Both the position numbers and the translations under genes were made by a program. From Pampus argenteus (taxonomy: Eukaryota; Chordata; Actinopteri; Scombriformes; Stromateidae): a stretch of DNA of 64,000 bases. Below, one piece after another: positions 36,831-49,800 of the stretch. The stretch covers positions 11,793,001-11,857,000 of the forward strand of contig CM072875.1 of NCBI GenBank assembly GCA_036937835.1, read 5' to 3'. Below the pieces are notes generated by a model. That model saw only the letters and a list, made by a program, of their open reading frames with translations, had not been told where the DNA came from and did not search any database. Within the stretch, counting starts at the first letter, position 1; each line of letters opens with the position of its first letter.

Positions 36831-38194
36831 TAGTCTATATTCCCGAGGGAGAAGGAAAAAATGTATCGGTCTATTAAACACGCCTAATTATCATAATTAT
36901 CACAACTCTACAAGGCTTCAGAAAAGTCAAATGATCCCTCATGTGGCTCTATGTGTCCATAATCGACCATTTGCACGGATGTGTTACACTGCCGTGTGGC
37001 TCAACCACGGGGCCGCACAGCACCTATTGTTCAATTAGTGCAACTATTTGATGGCGGTGCTCGCGGAAAGAAAATAGATCCTCCTCTCCACGCTGACAAA
37101 CTCCCCGCATGCATACCATATTTCTGCTCTGCGCTGCATTGGCTGTGTGGTCTGATGGTAAAAACACACTACTTTGCCAAGTGTTTACTGTACAATGGTA
37201 ACAACATATGTAGCATAACAAATTAATAAAAAAATAAAAAATAAACCATGCCGCATCTCTCTATGCAAAGCTTTTTAAAGCAATGCATCATTTACAGCAT
37301 GAGAGCTGAACCCCGCATAAAGCTCCATAAACATTACAACTGCTGCTAAAATAACAACTAGACAATTAGTTATAATAATAGAAACATGTTCAATAATTAA
37401 AGAAGAAGCTTCAGTTAGCTCGTATGAGACTTTTTAAAATTGTTATCACCTGTTGCAGGCTTATATGCGCAGCCCCGTTTAATCACAGTAGTGAAAAGCA
37501 TGTCCACGGACACACAGGACCAATTCAATTATAATATTCTCCCACGTACTGTTGCCTTTCTGCGCAAAACTGAATGCGCATATTGCAGCGAGCACTGCAC
37601 CACATCGTCATGCTTGCTCAGTGTTAGTAACTGACCAGCACATCAAATGATAATTCAAAATTATATGTTTATAATCAAGAAACTAAGAAACACGAAAAAT
37701 ATCAAGGCCTAAGAAAAACAACAACGACTAGTAGTAATGCTACAAAACATTTTTTCCACATCATTTCTTAATATGTTAAAGTAAAGGGAACTATTTACTG
37801 TGGACGAGTGTGTGTCTATCTCTGAATGTAGGGGAAGTCTCATCAGTTTATAAATACTTTCATAAGTATTTTCAGACACCAAATATAATGTATGATGTAA
37901 ACAAGCAACAGTCTGTCTGCATATATCATATTTTCTATCATGGGATAGTTGTAACTATCATATTAGATTTAGACTCTTTATAGCCTAATCTATATGTGCT
38001 GTTCTTGTTTTTAATAATCCAGTTTAGTTCATTATTCAAGTTTTATCTATCTAGCAGAAAATACCAGATACAATCTGTCTTCATCCACGTATTTAATTAA
38101 TTGGCTTTATTAAAAGTTGTGAACGGTATCATACTCAGCAGCAGAAGCTTGTGATACGACAAGTTGACCCTCGTGAGGTCAATTCGGAGCTCCT

Positions 38195-38592
38195 GCTGTC
38201 CAATCACAAAGCTCCCCCAGCCTCTGGACGTCCGGGTCTTTGACCAATCAGCAGGCGCAGCGCGGAGTCAGAGGGGCTAGACACCACAGATAAAATGTTT
38301 GACTTCCATCCATCCTCTCAATCCATTCTCCCAATCCTCCAAGGACTGTTAGCAACTTGCACTTTGATTTAAACTCTCACCTCAGCTCACATCGGTTACT
38401 GGATACCGATCAACAACATATCTGAGGGATTCAAGTCTTTTTCAACTTGTTACTACAGAAGGAAAGGAGGCTGCGCCGTGTCTGTAAAGAAGGCTACACA
38501 TTACAAACAAAGCGTATTTTGTGGGATAAAAAAAAAGCGTCAAGCAAAGACAGCTTCGTTTTAAATTGTTACCTGACACAAAGTCAGGAGTC
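38195..38592 (+). promoter_or_regulatory. pax3: pax3 core promoter and 5' UTR
   Basis: Two CCAAT boxes (38200-38204 and 38244-38248) precede a TATA-like GATAAAA (38289-38295), predicting a start near 38,320 and a 5' UTR of about 270 nt. The local sequence is GC-richer than its flanks (GCAGGCGCAGCGCGGAGTC between the CCAAT and TATA elements). The elements are read directly; the start site is inferred. Confidence 0.65.
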
Positions 38593-41500
38593 ATGACAGC
38601 GCTTGCAGGAGGTTTACCGAGAATGATGAGACCCACTCCTCACCAGAACTACCCGCGGGGAGGATACTCTCTGGAGGGTAAGCGACCAACACCAGTTGCT
38701 GCTCAACATCCAGAGAAAACCTAAACCTAGGAGGAAAAAAAAGGGCCAAGTCATTTTTAGAAATTAGTTAAACCTAAACTTAATATGGACTCAATTAATT
38801 TGAATTGTTATAGTAAGTTTTATTTACAAAACAAAACAAACAAAAAAGTTAAAGGTTAAAGCCACAAAGTGGTAACAAAACGTTTATTTTTTTTAGTTTC
38901 TTACTATTAGCATCATGTTTTTTCTGCATTTTATGATTTATATAAAACATTTCTGAGAATAAAGAAGAAGAAGAAAAGTTATCTCTCTTAAGCTCCTGGC
39001 AGCTTGTTCTGTTGTTTTGTTTACAACAATTCAGATTTTGAAGCTGAATATAAAATAAACAACGTGTTGATATTGACACTTTTGCCGCGCAGTAAATATA
39101 TATATATATTTTTTTAATACTGATTAGACTTTAAAAATTAAGATGCTAGTTGATGATATTCAGAAAAGTTTTTTTTAGTTTTTTCTTACCAGGTTTTGCG
39201 TTACTTTCTCATCACTTTAAAGTTAAAGTTGGTCTGTTTTTTTAAGGTTCATAGTTTATGAGCATTCCTCTAACTGCGCTGCTCTTCAGTCTCCACTCCG
39301 TTAGGACAGGGTCGGGTCAACCAGCTCGGTGGTGTCTTCATAAACGGCAGACCTCTCCCCAACCATATTCGCCATAAAATCGTGGAGATGGCCCATCACG
39401 GTGTCCGACCGTGTGTCATCTCCCGGCAGCTCCGGGTGTCCCACGGCTGCGTCTCTAAAATCCTCTGCCGCTACCAGGAGACTGGCTCCATCAGGCCGGG
39501 GGCCATCGGAGGCAGCAAGCCAAAGGTGAGTGAGTCTGCCGGTGATGTTTTGGGAAAATGCGGTAAATTGTAGCCCAAATGTGCAGCAAAAAAAATCAGT
39601 TACATATTTTTAAAATCCCTTATAGTTTATCTGTTGTAATGGTGAATGGTGCATCGTTTTTTTGCAGTGTAAACTCTCTTGTTTGGCTGTGGGGGAAAAA
39701 AAAACTCTTGGAGCTTTATTACAACTTTATATACAATTTATAGGTTCTCTTTTTCTAAACTATTTTTAATTATTGTATCACGCCGATCCTAAATTCAGAC
39801 ACAGCATATATTCATTTGTTTTTCTTCTCTCCTTCACCCCACTAAAGCAAACCGCATCTCCAGAAGTGGACAAGAAGATCGAAGAGTACAAAAGAGAAAA
39901 CCCGGGCATGTTTAGCTGGGAAATCAGAGACAAGCTGCTGAAAGATGGGATCTGCGACAGGAACAACGTCCCTTCAGGTAGAGCTATAAGAAAGTTTCTG
40001 GAAATGCATATAAATACAAATAAATATGTGAAAATTATTTCTCTTGTATTTCCTAAAAAATACATACACGCTATTAATTAGAAAAAAATAAACATTATAT
40101 AAAATAAACTTATAGGGATAATGATTGCCTCCTTTGTTTTGGAGCGTGTAAACAACTTTTCATGTTACTTTGCATGAGCATATAAAGCATATTGCGTTTG
40201 TCTTCTTGTGTAACTTCTTTATATATATAAATATATATTGACTGGTTTTCCCTTTTTTTCCCACCCAAAGTGAGCGCCATCAGCCGCATCATGCGATCTA
40301 AATTCGGCGGAATTGGTGAAGATGACGAGGATGATGATGAAGTGGTGAAGAGGGAGATGGAGGAAAATGAATCCCGGACAAAACACAGCATCGATGGCAT
40401 TCTGGGAGACAGATGTAAGTTCAGCGTTAATGATTTTTACAATGTGTATCTTTACAGCCTCAACAAATGCTGTAAACTAAATGAACCAGGGGATCCAGAT
40501 ATGATTGTTTTATTTCTGCATTGATTGTGGATGCAAGTAGTGTTAATTTATATTTATGTTGTGTGTAGTTTAAAAGCAAACCGGTACAGGCAGATGATTT
40601 TTATAAGTTATTATAGGTAATAATAAATAATAATAATCATATGCACTAACCACCAATTTGTATATAGACGATTTTTTTGCTGACCTGCGCAGTAAGGTTG
40701 AGAATAAAGTGCATTAATGTTGCAGGTGTTTACGGATGAACTCAGGCTGCAGAGATTTAACATTTTGTGGATAATCAAACATTTGTCTAACTTCCAAGCC
40801 TGAGAAACCTTTTTTCCTGTGTGTTTTTTTTTTTTTTTTTAACACACAATCGGACACTTGAGGATGAACTTCATGGGACAAAGCAGGGAGAGTCCATTGA
40901 AACTCACACCTCAGTTTGACGCGCACAAAAGCCAAACTCCAGTGAGCGGCTCAGTGGTGTACAAAAAGACGCCAAGGCCTTTTAAAATAGGGAAAGAAAG
41001 GGAGAAAAAAAACCTGCGCTGACAAAAGGCCCCGAGAAGACATTATGAACCCGCAATGAGCGATGAATTATTCAGGGACACCAATAGGCCCAGTGAGACC
41101 CGGTTTATAGACTGCTCAAAAAAGTGCCAATTTAGAGGTTTTCACCGACTATTTACAGTTAGGAACAAAAAAAAGAGAGAGAGAGCGAGATATGGCTTCC
41201 AGGCAAAACAGTAGACATTAGGAAAACACCTGTTGATTTACGACCTGTTGGCTTCTGAAGAGTGTTGTCACAAAAGGAAAGTTTTACTGCTGGCGACATA
41301 ATGCAATCTATAGTTAATTATTGATGACTAGACCTCTGGAAACAGCGTGTTGTATTATGGCGTGTTATGCGTGACGCGCAGATTTGTTCATTGTTATAGT
41401 TTTTATAGATTTGGCTAATTGTTCATTTTTTTACTTTATAAAATAAAAATAGAAGAAACGACAAGTCAGCGCATTTTTTGGTTTATTTTCCTACTTGAAA

Positions 41501-43848
41501 TGTGTTAAATTCACGTCAGGCCTTGCGTGATCAAATTGAGCAGTGCAGTTACTTTTGCGCACGGAGCTTTTGTCGCAGTCTTTGCGCAGTGAGCATGACG
41601 TTCAGCCAGCGAGCGCAGGGAAACCCTTCACTCCACTAGATTAAACCCGGACCTTTTATTTCTCTCTACTTTCATCTCAGGCAGAGTCCGCCCCTTTCCT
41701 TTCCGCCTAGGGCGCACACATTCATGCAATATCTGCGGGCACTTCCCTCTCCCTCGTCCAGACGGGACGCATCCTCTGTACTGATCAGCCAGTTGACTTC
41801 TCAAACTTTCATATTATATTTCCACTTTTCTTGTAACGAAGCGTTAGTTTGATGACTCAAACCGGAAACAGGAATTTGTAGAAGTTGCACCCTTGTTGGT
41901 CCTCCTCTCTCTTTCGTCAGTTTGTTTAAACGGTGTGTGTCGTTGTCTTGTTGCACAAACTCTGAAACCACACACACAAAAAAAGAAGAGGAAACTTGTG
42001 ACATTTATCTTCAATCCATACTTTAAGGATGCTGTGAATAATTGCAAAATAAACAAATAATATCAACAATTTTTCATCAAATAGGTGACATCCTACATGC
42101 AAACAGCTCCAGGGCTTCCCCCATTGATATACAGAACAGCAGTATTTCTTTCTTGTGTCTCTTTGTGGAAGTAGTTGTTGTTTTTCTCTTTTATAGCTCT
42201 TCATTAGAATGTGAAAAGGGTGGTTTGGGGACTGAGAGAGTGTCTTCTGGCCAAATATTGATTAAGTAGGTGTTTGCAGAGGCTATTGTTGTGATGGAGA
42301 GAGGCCTGTTGCTCTCTGCCCCTTTCTCCTCTACCACTATTGTTGGCTTTCCTTAAGTGCTAAGATCAAAGCTGACTCATTTAGATTTATTTGTCTGGGA
42401 AAAGGACTGCAAAGGTTTGTGGGATAGAGTATACTGGGCAGCCCCAGGTCTGCATGGCATTAGCAAGTGGCTGAAACATTGTGGGAAAAGGATGTTTGCT
42501 GGGATGAATCTGATGCGTAGTTGTTTACATCTCCTCTAACCGTTGAGTTATAGGGGAAGCATGAAGAATTTAAACACAACACACACGGTTGAGTAATTTT
42601 AACCTGCTGCAGTTTGAGATGTCTTTGAAAGAATTGTTTGTGCTTTTTTAACACATTTGTTTGTATAGCAGCAGTATATCCAACTCGATGTGTCTTTGAT
42701 ATATAGGTTGTTTTTTTTTTGTGGTCATGAGTGGCATAAAATTAAGTGATAGCATCCTTCCCTCTATTTATTGCTATAAGTACTTTAGCCTCATTTAACT
42801 AATTAAAAGTAACCAAAGTCATGAAAGAGCAGTAGCCACTCTTGCAGGATCCATTTATGGCAGTGGGGGTGAAAGGGAGAGAGAAAAAAGAAAGCTCAGA
42901 AATACAAACAGTCAAAGGGATAACTTTTCTTTAAAGGGAATCCAGCGGTGCCAAATTGAATGAGCCCAGTTCTTTCAAATCTGCCATGGTGAACGCAGTC
43001 AACATGTAATAATTGGTTTCATTGAGGTGCATTCCAACAATCTGCTGCCATTCTCCTGCCTCTATTGTCCGGCGGCAGGCAAATAGCCAGAGGGACAGGA
43101 GGAATCAAGTGCTGACAAAACATGAAAGATTTAGCTGCTTTTGTTAAAGGAGCTGAGTAGGACTTTGTTTGTGTACATAAAGTGGCTCCCTGTGACTTTG
43201 GCATGGGTTTAGTGTGAGGGAAATTTAGAAAGTGTAAAGAGTGCAGAAAGATCATATTTGTGTTTGCGCAGCGCAGCATATTTTCTAAGCAGTCAGAGCA
43301 TGTAGCTGTATAATGAAACTCATTCAGTTCAAGCACCACCGAAGGGGAAAATGATAAACTTACACGTGTAGTCACCACATAATCCGATTTTAAAGTTTCA
43401 TAACTTATATTCTCAAGAGCTTGTCTAAGAATATATACAGCTACATTTCTCTCACACGCAGGAAGCAAAAGAGATTGAATAGAAGGGCAGTAACCAACAA
43501 CTGTAAACAGAGAGACAGATGTTGAATTTCTAGACTTCGTGTTTGTTAGGGATTGTCACATTTCCATGATGCCTAAGTTAAAGGTTGCAGGTTTAGAGGA
43601 AACTGTCTATACTCATCAGAGACAAGGACTCAACACAACCAGAGGAATGTCTCCTACAGCCACATTTCCATTTTCCTCTCAGGGCTGGATAATGGAGAAA
43701 TTTATATGTGGGCCTCACTCCGTGTTTACGTGTCTTAATAGAACTTCTAATGCTCGTTTAGCCCTGTGGTCCGAAAAACAAACCAAAATTGACAATATAT
43801 TTCTGGCCAAAGGAGGTTGAGAGAAATAGATAGATAGATAGATGGATG

Positions 43849-43887
<39 letters not shown>

Positions 43888-46800
43888 CTGTCCTCTTGCG
43901 TGATTCTAAAGGCTCTCTCTTCGTCACAAAAAGAAAGGAAAAAATCCACACTGGCTGATCTGCAACTGAATGCCGACTCTATGCTTCATTAAAGCCTCTT
44001 TCTCTGTTGGCACCCACATTGTGATCCTCCAATATTAATTCAAAGCACAATTAATGAATGCAAGCCAACTTTGAAGTAATGGGTTGGGGTCCTGCCCTGA
44101 GCCGGCCCCTTAGCGCTGATGTACTCTCTACATTCTCCCCACTAACCCCACAGACACTATGAAGTGACTGAAAGAGAAGCAGTGAGCAATGGAAGGTCAA
44201 GGAGAGGAGCCCCAGTAGAAAAAGAGCTCTCTATTTCCTTGGAAGTATTAGCCAAGCAAAACTCTGTGATGGGGAGGATAAAGGAGTGTGAAGAGAAAAG
44301 GGTCGGGGGCGAGGGGACTCTGCAAAGAGGAACACAATGGGATAGTTAATTGAGTAAAGCCAGACAGCGTTGTCAATCACTTAACTTTGTTTAGCCTCAC
44401 TTTTTGTAGAGCTGTTTCACTCAGCACATTGCACATTATGGACATGCCAACACAACTGTGTTTGATTAATGTCTTTTTAGGATATATCTTTTCTTTTTTT
44501 ATTTTACATGTTACAGTATCTATTTCTGGCAATTTTCAACACAGTCAAATTGAAACTTAACATTTGAGGGCTAAACCCATAAAACTATAACTAACATACT
44601 AATGATAAAAATGAGAGTAGAGGAAAAGAAGAAAGTGTGGAATGTGATCTCTGCAGGAGCTGTGAAGAGGTCAGGGGCTAACCTAGGGTCACTCGACTGT
44701 TAAAACTATCAGGCCCCATGAAGGAGGTTACAATAATGTTTTGGAAAAGATGACAACTGACTGACTCCCTTATATCTCTCCCCAATGTCAGACCAAAGAA
44801 ATAATGTTGATAATTGTCATTTTAAGGGGGTTTAAAGGTTTTGTATTTGATCTGGAGAGAGTATGTTGGTTATGTTGCGCAAGATGATTGGTTTGGCTGT
44901 CTGTCTCACCTAAACAAGGTTGGGCTGTGGAGAATTGCTACTGGTTAGTCTCCATTTGACTGGAACGTGCGGCAGACTGGCCTGTTGCTGCAACCCCGCG
45001 TGGGTTCTGTGCGGTTGCTTTGTCCTGCCCCGAGGGTGGAAATGCCACCGTGAAACTGTCACCTAACTGCACCACACTGGAACTAAATAATAACCACCAC
45101 ACACTGGGCACACATAATAGCCATGCAGTGCCATTTGCGGCTTTTTGTCACTTCACCAATATTAGACAGAGATACATCTTTCAACGTCATATCGCCCGCT
45201 ATTTCTTTGTCCATTAAGTGCCAACCTCCTGCGCTTATTCACTCCACTTTTTTCTGTCCATCCCATCATCATCTCCCTCTCTCTTTCACTCTCACCCCCC
45301 CCACCTCTCTGTTTCCCAGGCAGCTGCAGGCTCTTTAGCAAGTCAAGTGAGCAGCCCACTCACTCCCATTTTTCCCTTAACTGTTAACCCCAGCTGAGCC
45401 CATAAGCTGTCAGTTAACTATTCTTTCACTCTGGTGCATCTGCTCACTCTGGCTCTATGTGGCATGCCACTATTTTATTCAGTGGCCTACTCACACTATG
45501 CTCCTTGGCCTGAAAGGGCCCGATCTACTTCCCTGGGCAAATAACTAGTTCATTTGTCTCTTCTGCCCTTTGTTTTGTGTTGCGAACACATGTCACCAGC
45601 TCAATTACCTTCTCTATTAACAACCCCTGGAGGAAGGGCTAGCCAGCCCCTACCAAGACATACTGTTATAAACTGCCCCATATGCCCCTTCTCTTTCTCT
45701 GTCTCACTGTGGCTCTTTATTTCATTCTCCTCTCCTCTCCTCTCCTCTCCTCTCCTCTCCTCTCCTCTCCTCTCCTCTCCTCTCCTCTCCTCTCCTCTCC
45801 TCTCCTCTCCTCTCCTCTCCTCTCCTCTCCTCTCCTCTCCTCTCCTCTCCTCTCCTCTCCTCATGCTTATTTCACCACTTTTTTTGGATTCTGTCTTGCA
45901 CTTTCTGCCGTTTCTCATATTGTGCCATTTGAAGTTACATTTGTGAAGTGACATGCACATGTGTACGTGCGTATGTACACGTCTCTTCATATTATCATCT
46001 GTCTAACAGGTGGAAGGAAGATGAATGCTTGGCAGGGTGAATCCTGGTGAATGTAGCCTATACAGTAAACAAGGGCAGTCTTTATTCTCCCAGTTAGATC
46101 CTCAGTTGGTTTTTTAGAGGCACTACTGCTGCAGGTGAAGCTAATAGAACTGGACGTTCCCCAAGTTCACATCTGTGACCCTCTGAAGTTTATCTCCCCT
46201 GCCTGTCAGTCTCCTCTCTTGATCGGTAAATGGTTGAGTAGTGGGTCTATAGCACTGTCTGTTTCTTGTTTATTTTTGTATGTGCACATACACACCTGTT
46301 TGAATCCCTGATCAGTGAAATTAACCTGTTGAATATAACACTCCATTAAACTATACTAAATTCTTACAACCAAACTTTATTAAATAAATGCGCAACTATC
46401 CATTCTATTATCTAAACTAGCTTATTAGTTTATTACTTACTTACTTTGTTTTGAAATGTCTGTTTTGTGCATAATTCGGCAGCAGCCCTAATTTCCGCTT
46501 GAAGGATAATAATCTATGTTTCTATTAGGATTCTTGTCAGAGCAATAGCCAAACTGTGAGTGACTATGGAGTATTTTCAGCTCCCCAGTGCTTTAGCTGC
46601 AGCGTAAAATTTGATTTGGGTGTTTAAGTAAGGAGGTCGAGGCCTCTCTTTGTGTGTTTAGTATCCTCTTCTGCCGTTTGTTGTGGGGAATGTGTGGGAA
46701 CAGCCTTTGCTGAGTCTGCTTCTGCATCAGCGTGCCTCAGAATCGATCTACAGCATCATAGGAGCCTTGTTTTGAAATGTCAAAGATGTGGATGCAGTGA

Positions 46801-49800
46801 AGGGTGAGCACAAAGAAAGAGAGAAGTGAAGTGAATGGACGAGGTGAACGGGACAGGTCCACTTTTAAGAATGACCAGCATCCCCCATTCTTCTTAGCTT
46901 GGCACCCCATACCCCTTCCCCAGCATCTCAGGTGCCTTTAGCGTCCCATCTCCTCTCCATGTCAACCCCTTTAACTTTCCCATCCCCCAATTTTGTGCCC
47001 CTCAGGCTGTGGAGGGAGGGGATGAAGGGGTGCTCCCCTGCTGTGCCCCTCCAGCCCCCAGTGGCCCTTCTCTGGACCCCTTTGTGCCCCCTCCTGTCCC
47101 TCCCACCCTTCATTCCCCCACTCAGCCCCTGGCCCTACAGCCTCCTTCTCACCCTTCAGCACCCCCCCCCATACACACACACACTCCCCTGCTGGGCAGG
47201 TGACAGGCCCCTGAATGCGGGCCCGGGCGTCCCTGATGGCTCCTACAGATGGAGCGTGGTAATCGGCCCAATAGAGCCCTGCCACAGGCTTTTCCCTGCT
47301 AAGATACAAAGGCTTGGCCACATCACTTCCAAAAAAAGAAAAGACAGAGAGTGAGAGAGGAAGAGAGCAAAAGAAAAAGCGTGAGCCAGAGGAAGACAAA
47401 AGCAACACTGTCATTTGCCATTAAGGGAGAGTCTGTGACGGAGTGTTTTCTCTGTAGTTACTAATAATAAAAACAGAGGGAAAAAGAGAGAAATAAAAGG
47501 GGCAAAGGAGGAGAGATCCATCCCCACCCCGCAGTTAACATGAGTTACAGTGCCAATGGGGAGATTTCTCCTCTGTGTAGTTTTATGAGCTCCTTTCCCT
47601 CCCTCAGGAATCTTTTCGTTTCTGCGCTGTCATTGTTTCTCTGTCTTTTTCTTCCTTTCTCTGTCCCTCTGTCATTAAAATGGTAATGACATTGCATGTT
47701 ACTACTTACTGTTTCCTTCATTCTTCTCTTTTAGTGTTGTTTATGTGCTGATTAATGAAAGTTACACTGACTAATCAAGTTGTGTCAAAAATGTGTTTAT
47801 AGGACAAGTATCAAGTTTTATTTTCATTCTGTGTGGCCCTCATCCCTGTGCCTGTTATATTATAAAAATTTGCTCCAACTGGTCTCAGGCTACATCCTTA
47901 CCTAAACAAACCATATCCCAAACTCATAGTACACGTTCCAGGAAGCATCCAGCCAATCCTCTGTGAGCCTTTATGCCAGCAAGGAGTCCATGGTTCAAAT
48001 GTAATAAAGAGCTCCTCTTAGCATCAGAATCTACTGTGCTGGCGGCCCTGAGCGCAGCAGCATTCCCAAGGACCAAATTCGTGTGTAATGCCTGGTCAGA
48101 CACACACTGGCAACCGGCACAAACATTTCCTGCTTGGCTCCAAAGGCTCCAGATGCAAGGGGAGATCCCTCCTGCCCCCCTCTATGTCTGACTTGGCACT
48201 TTTTAATTAAAGCTTTAAATCTGGAGGGCAGAAGGAGAAACAGTCTGGGGAAACAGACAAGCTTCTGTTCCATGCTTAGACCTCTCTATTGGTTACACCT
48301 GTCTTTCTGGCTGTTGGTTTCCTTCTCTCCTGTATTCTCACTGTATTTAGCGTAAGTGTTGCATAGTCTCAGTGTGAAAAAGGTGCAGTGAACCCTCCTC
48401 AAGAGGTCTCTCTGGGGTGGATTTGGCAGTGGATTTCCAACTCTTTCTGTCTTGTGTCCGTCAGTGTTTGACACATTGTCATAGACTGCGTTCATTGAAA
48501 ACCCACAGCCCAGACGTGGCAGATGCATGCTTGTGAGTGTGTGTATGACTGAGAAAATAATGGGGGATTGCAGACATGTAATGGCGGACAAAAGCAGGCT
48601 GTCACGCTATTTTGTGGGGCCTAATCATTATTTAATAGATGGGTAACCTCCCCCCAAACACAGCAATGGTCCTCAGTCTCTAGTTTCAGGCCTTCATTGA
48701 TTCCCGTCTTCTGCTGAATTAGATCCCAATAGCTGTCTCCCAGTTACCAACTCGCTCTGTCCTGCCCTCAACTGAACAAACAGATTAAGAAGCACCTGCA
48801 AAGGGCTTCCTGCCCTTCACTATACCCTATCAGCACAGTGCACAGCATGGCTAAGACTGCAAGAGACACAGTGTCCCAGGGAATAGATGCCCTGGAGGGA
48901 TCTAGTCCTCTTTAATCCATGTTCAAGCAGCCTCTGGCTTTTGATCCCTTCAGGGACTACTGAGGAGTTTAAGGCACCAGGAGGACACAATCTAAAGTAC
49001 CATGTGTTGCACTTAAGCACAATCTATTGTCTCAGATCTGACAATTGTTTCCCAGCTTAGTATTTTCCTCAAAGTTTCATTCTGTATCAGTTTCTCCTAC
49101 TGAATATTAAGGTAACAGTCTATTTGTTTTTGCAATTCCAGCCAGCCACTCAGATGAGGGCTCTGACGTTGACTCAGAGCCAGGCCTGCCTCTGAAGAGG
49201 AAGCAGCGCCGCAGTCGGACCACCTTCACAGCAGAGCAGCTAGAAGAACTGGAGAGGGCCTTCGAACGCACACATTACCCCGACATCTACACAAGAGAGG
49301 AGCTGGCTCAGAGAGCCAAACTCACAGAAGCTCGAGTTCAGGTTAGGCACACTATTCATCCTCAAAGTCTCAGAGACCTAATCTTGACAGCAAAGCAATG
49401 TGTCTGTCTGTGTCTGTCTGTCATGGATATGTGTCATGTGGACGTTAAATTGCCTTGAGATGCTGCCACACATTCCTTACAGCCATTAGACATGTGTTCC
49501 CTCCAACCCTCGACCCCCTTCCACACACATACAGACACAGACAAACACAGAGACACTGTGCCTACTGTGTATGAGGAAAGCTTCCTATTTTTGTCAGGCT
49601 GTCTGCAAAAAGGGCTGTCTAAAGATCCCAAAATACACGTCTGATATAGATAGTGTGCTAATATAGGCTTTAACAGCTGTAACAGCCCTCAGGCGTTATC
49701 TGAACCAGTGACTCGCGGTAGCACACAAAGTCTGCGGTTTCACTGCATGTTCCAGATGTTAAGATCTCTATCAGTTCAGCTCCCTGTAATGAGACAGAGA

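Larger units (their letters stand above)
29340..38160. other. Gene-free interval between acsl3 and pax3
   Basis: About 8.8 kb without a supportable exon on either strand; all open frames are short. It is AT-rich, with a (TA)n/(GATA)n run at 29,588-29,640, a (CA)n near 30,228-30,253 and a (CA)n at 34,468-34,508. Human SGPP2, FARSB and MOGAT1, which separate ACSL3 from PAX3, are not here. The 3' half should contain pax3 upstream enhancers, one candidate of which is listed. Confidence 0.6.
40415..49141 (+). other. pax3: pax3 intron 4 (8.7 kb)
   Basis: By far the largest intron, between the octapeptide and homeobox exons. No other exon is recognised. It holds a (GATA)n run, a (TCTCC)n array and C-rich DNA at 46,890-47,180. 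Two stretches look unlike the background and carry many homeodomain-type sites without repeats: about 40,940-41,110 (including ATGAATTATTCA) and about 43,960-44,130 (including ATTAATTCAAAGCACAATTA). A Pax3 neural-crest enhancer in intron 4 has been described in vertebrates, so these are candidates only. Confidence 0.5.

Noticed and set aside
43019..43468. 149-codon minus-strand frame in pax3 intron 4
   Set aside because: No recognisable domain, no matching splice sites, and ordinary intronic composition; length is within chance for the window.
45554..45990. Open frames of about 130 codons on both strands rich in Leu-Ser-Ser-Pro or Arg-Gly-Glu
   Set aside because: Produced by the (TCTCC)n pentamer, which lacks stops in all frames.
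46899..47414. Overlapping 150-codon frames on both strands, Pro- and Ser-rich
   Set aside because: C-rich low-complexity intronic DNA of pax3; no splice sites or family similarity.
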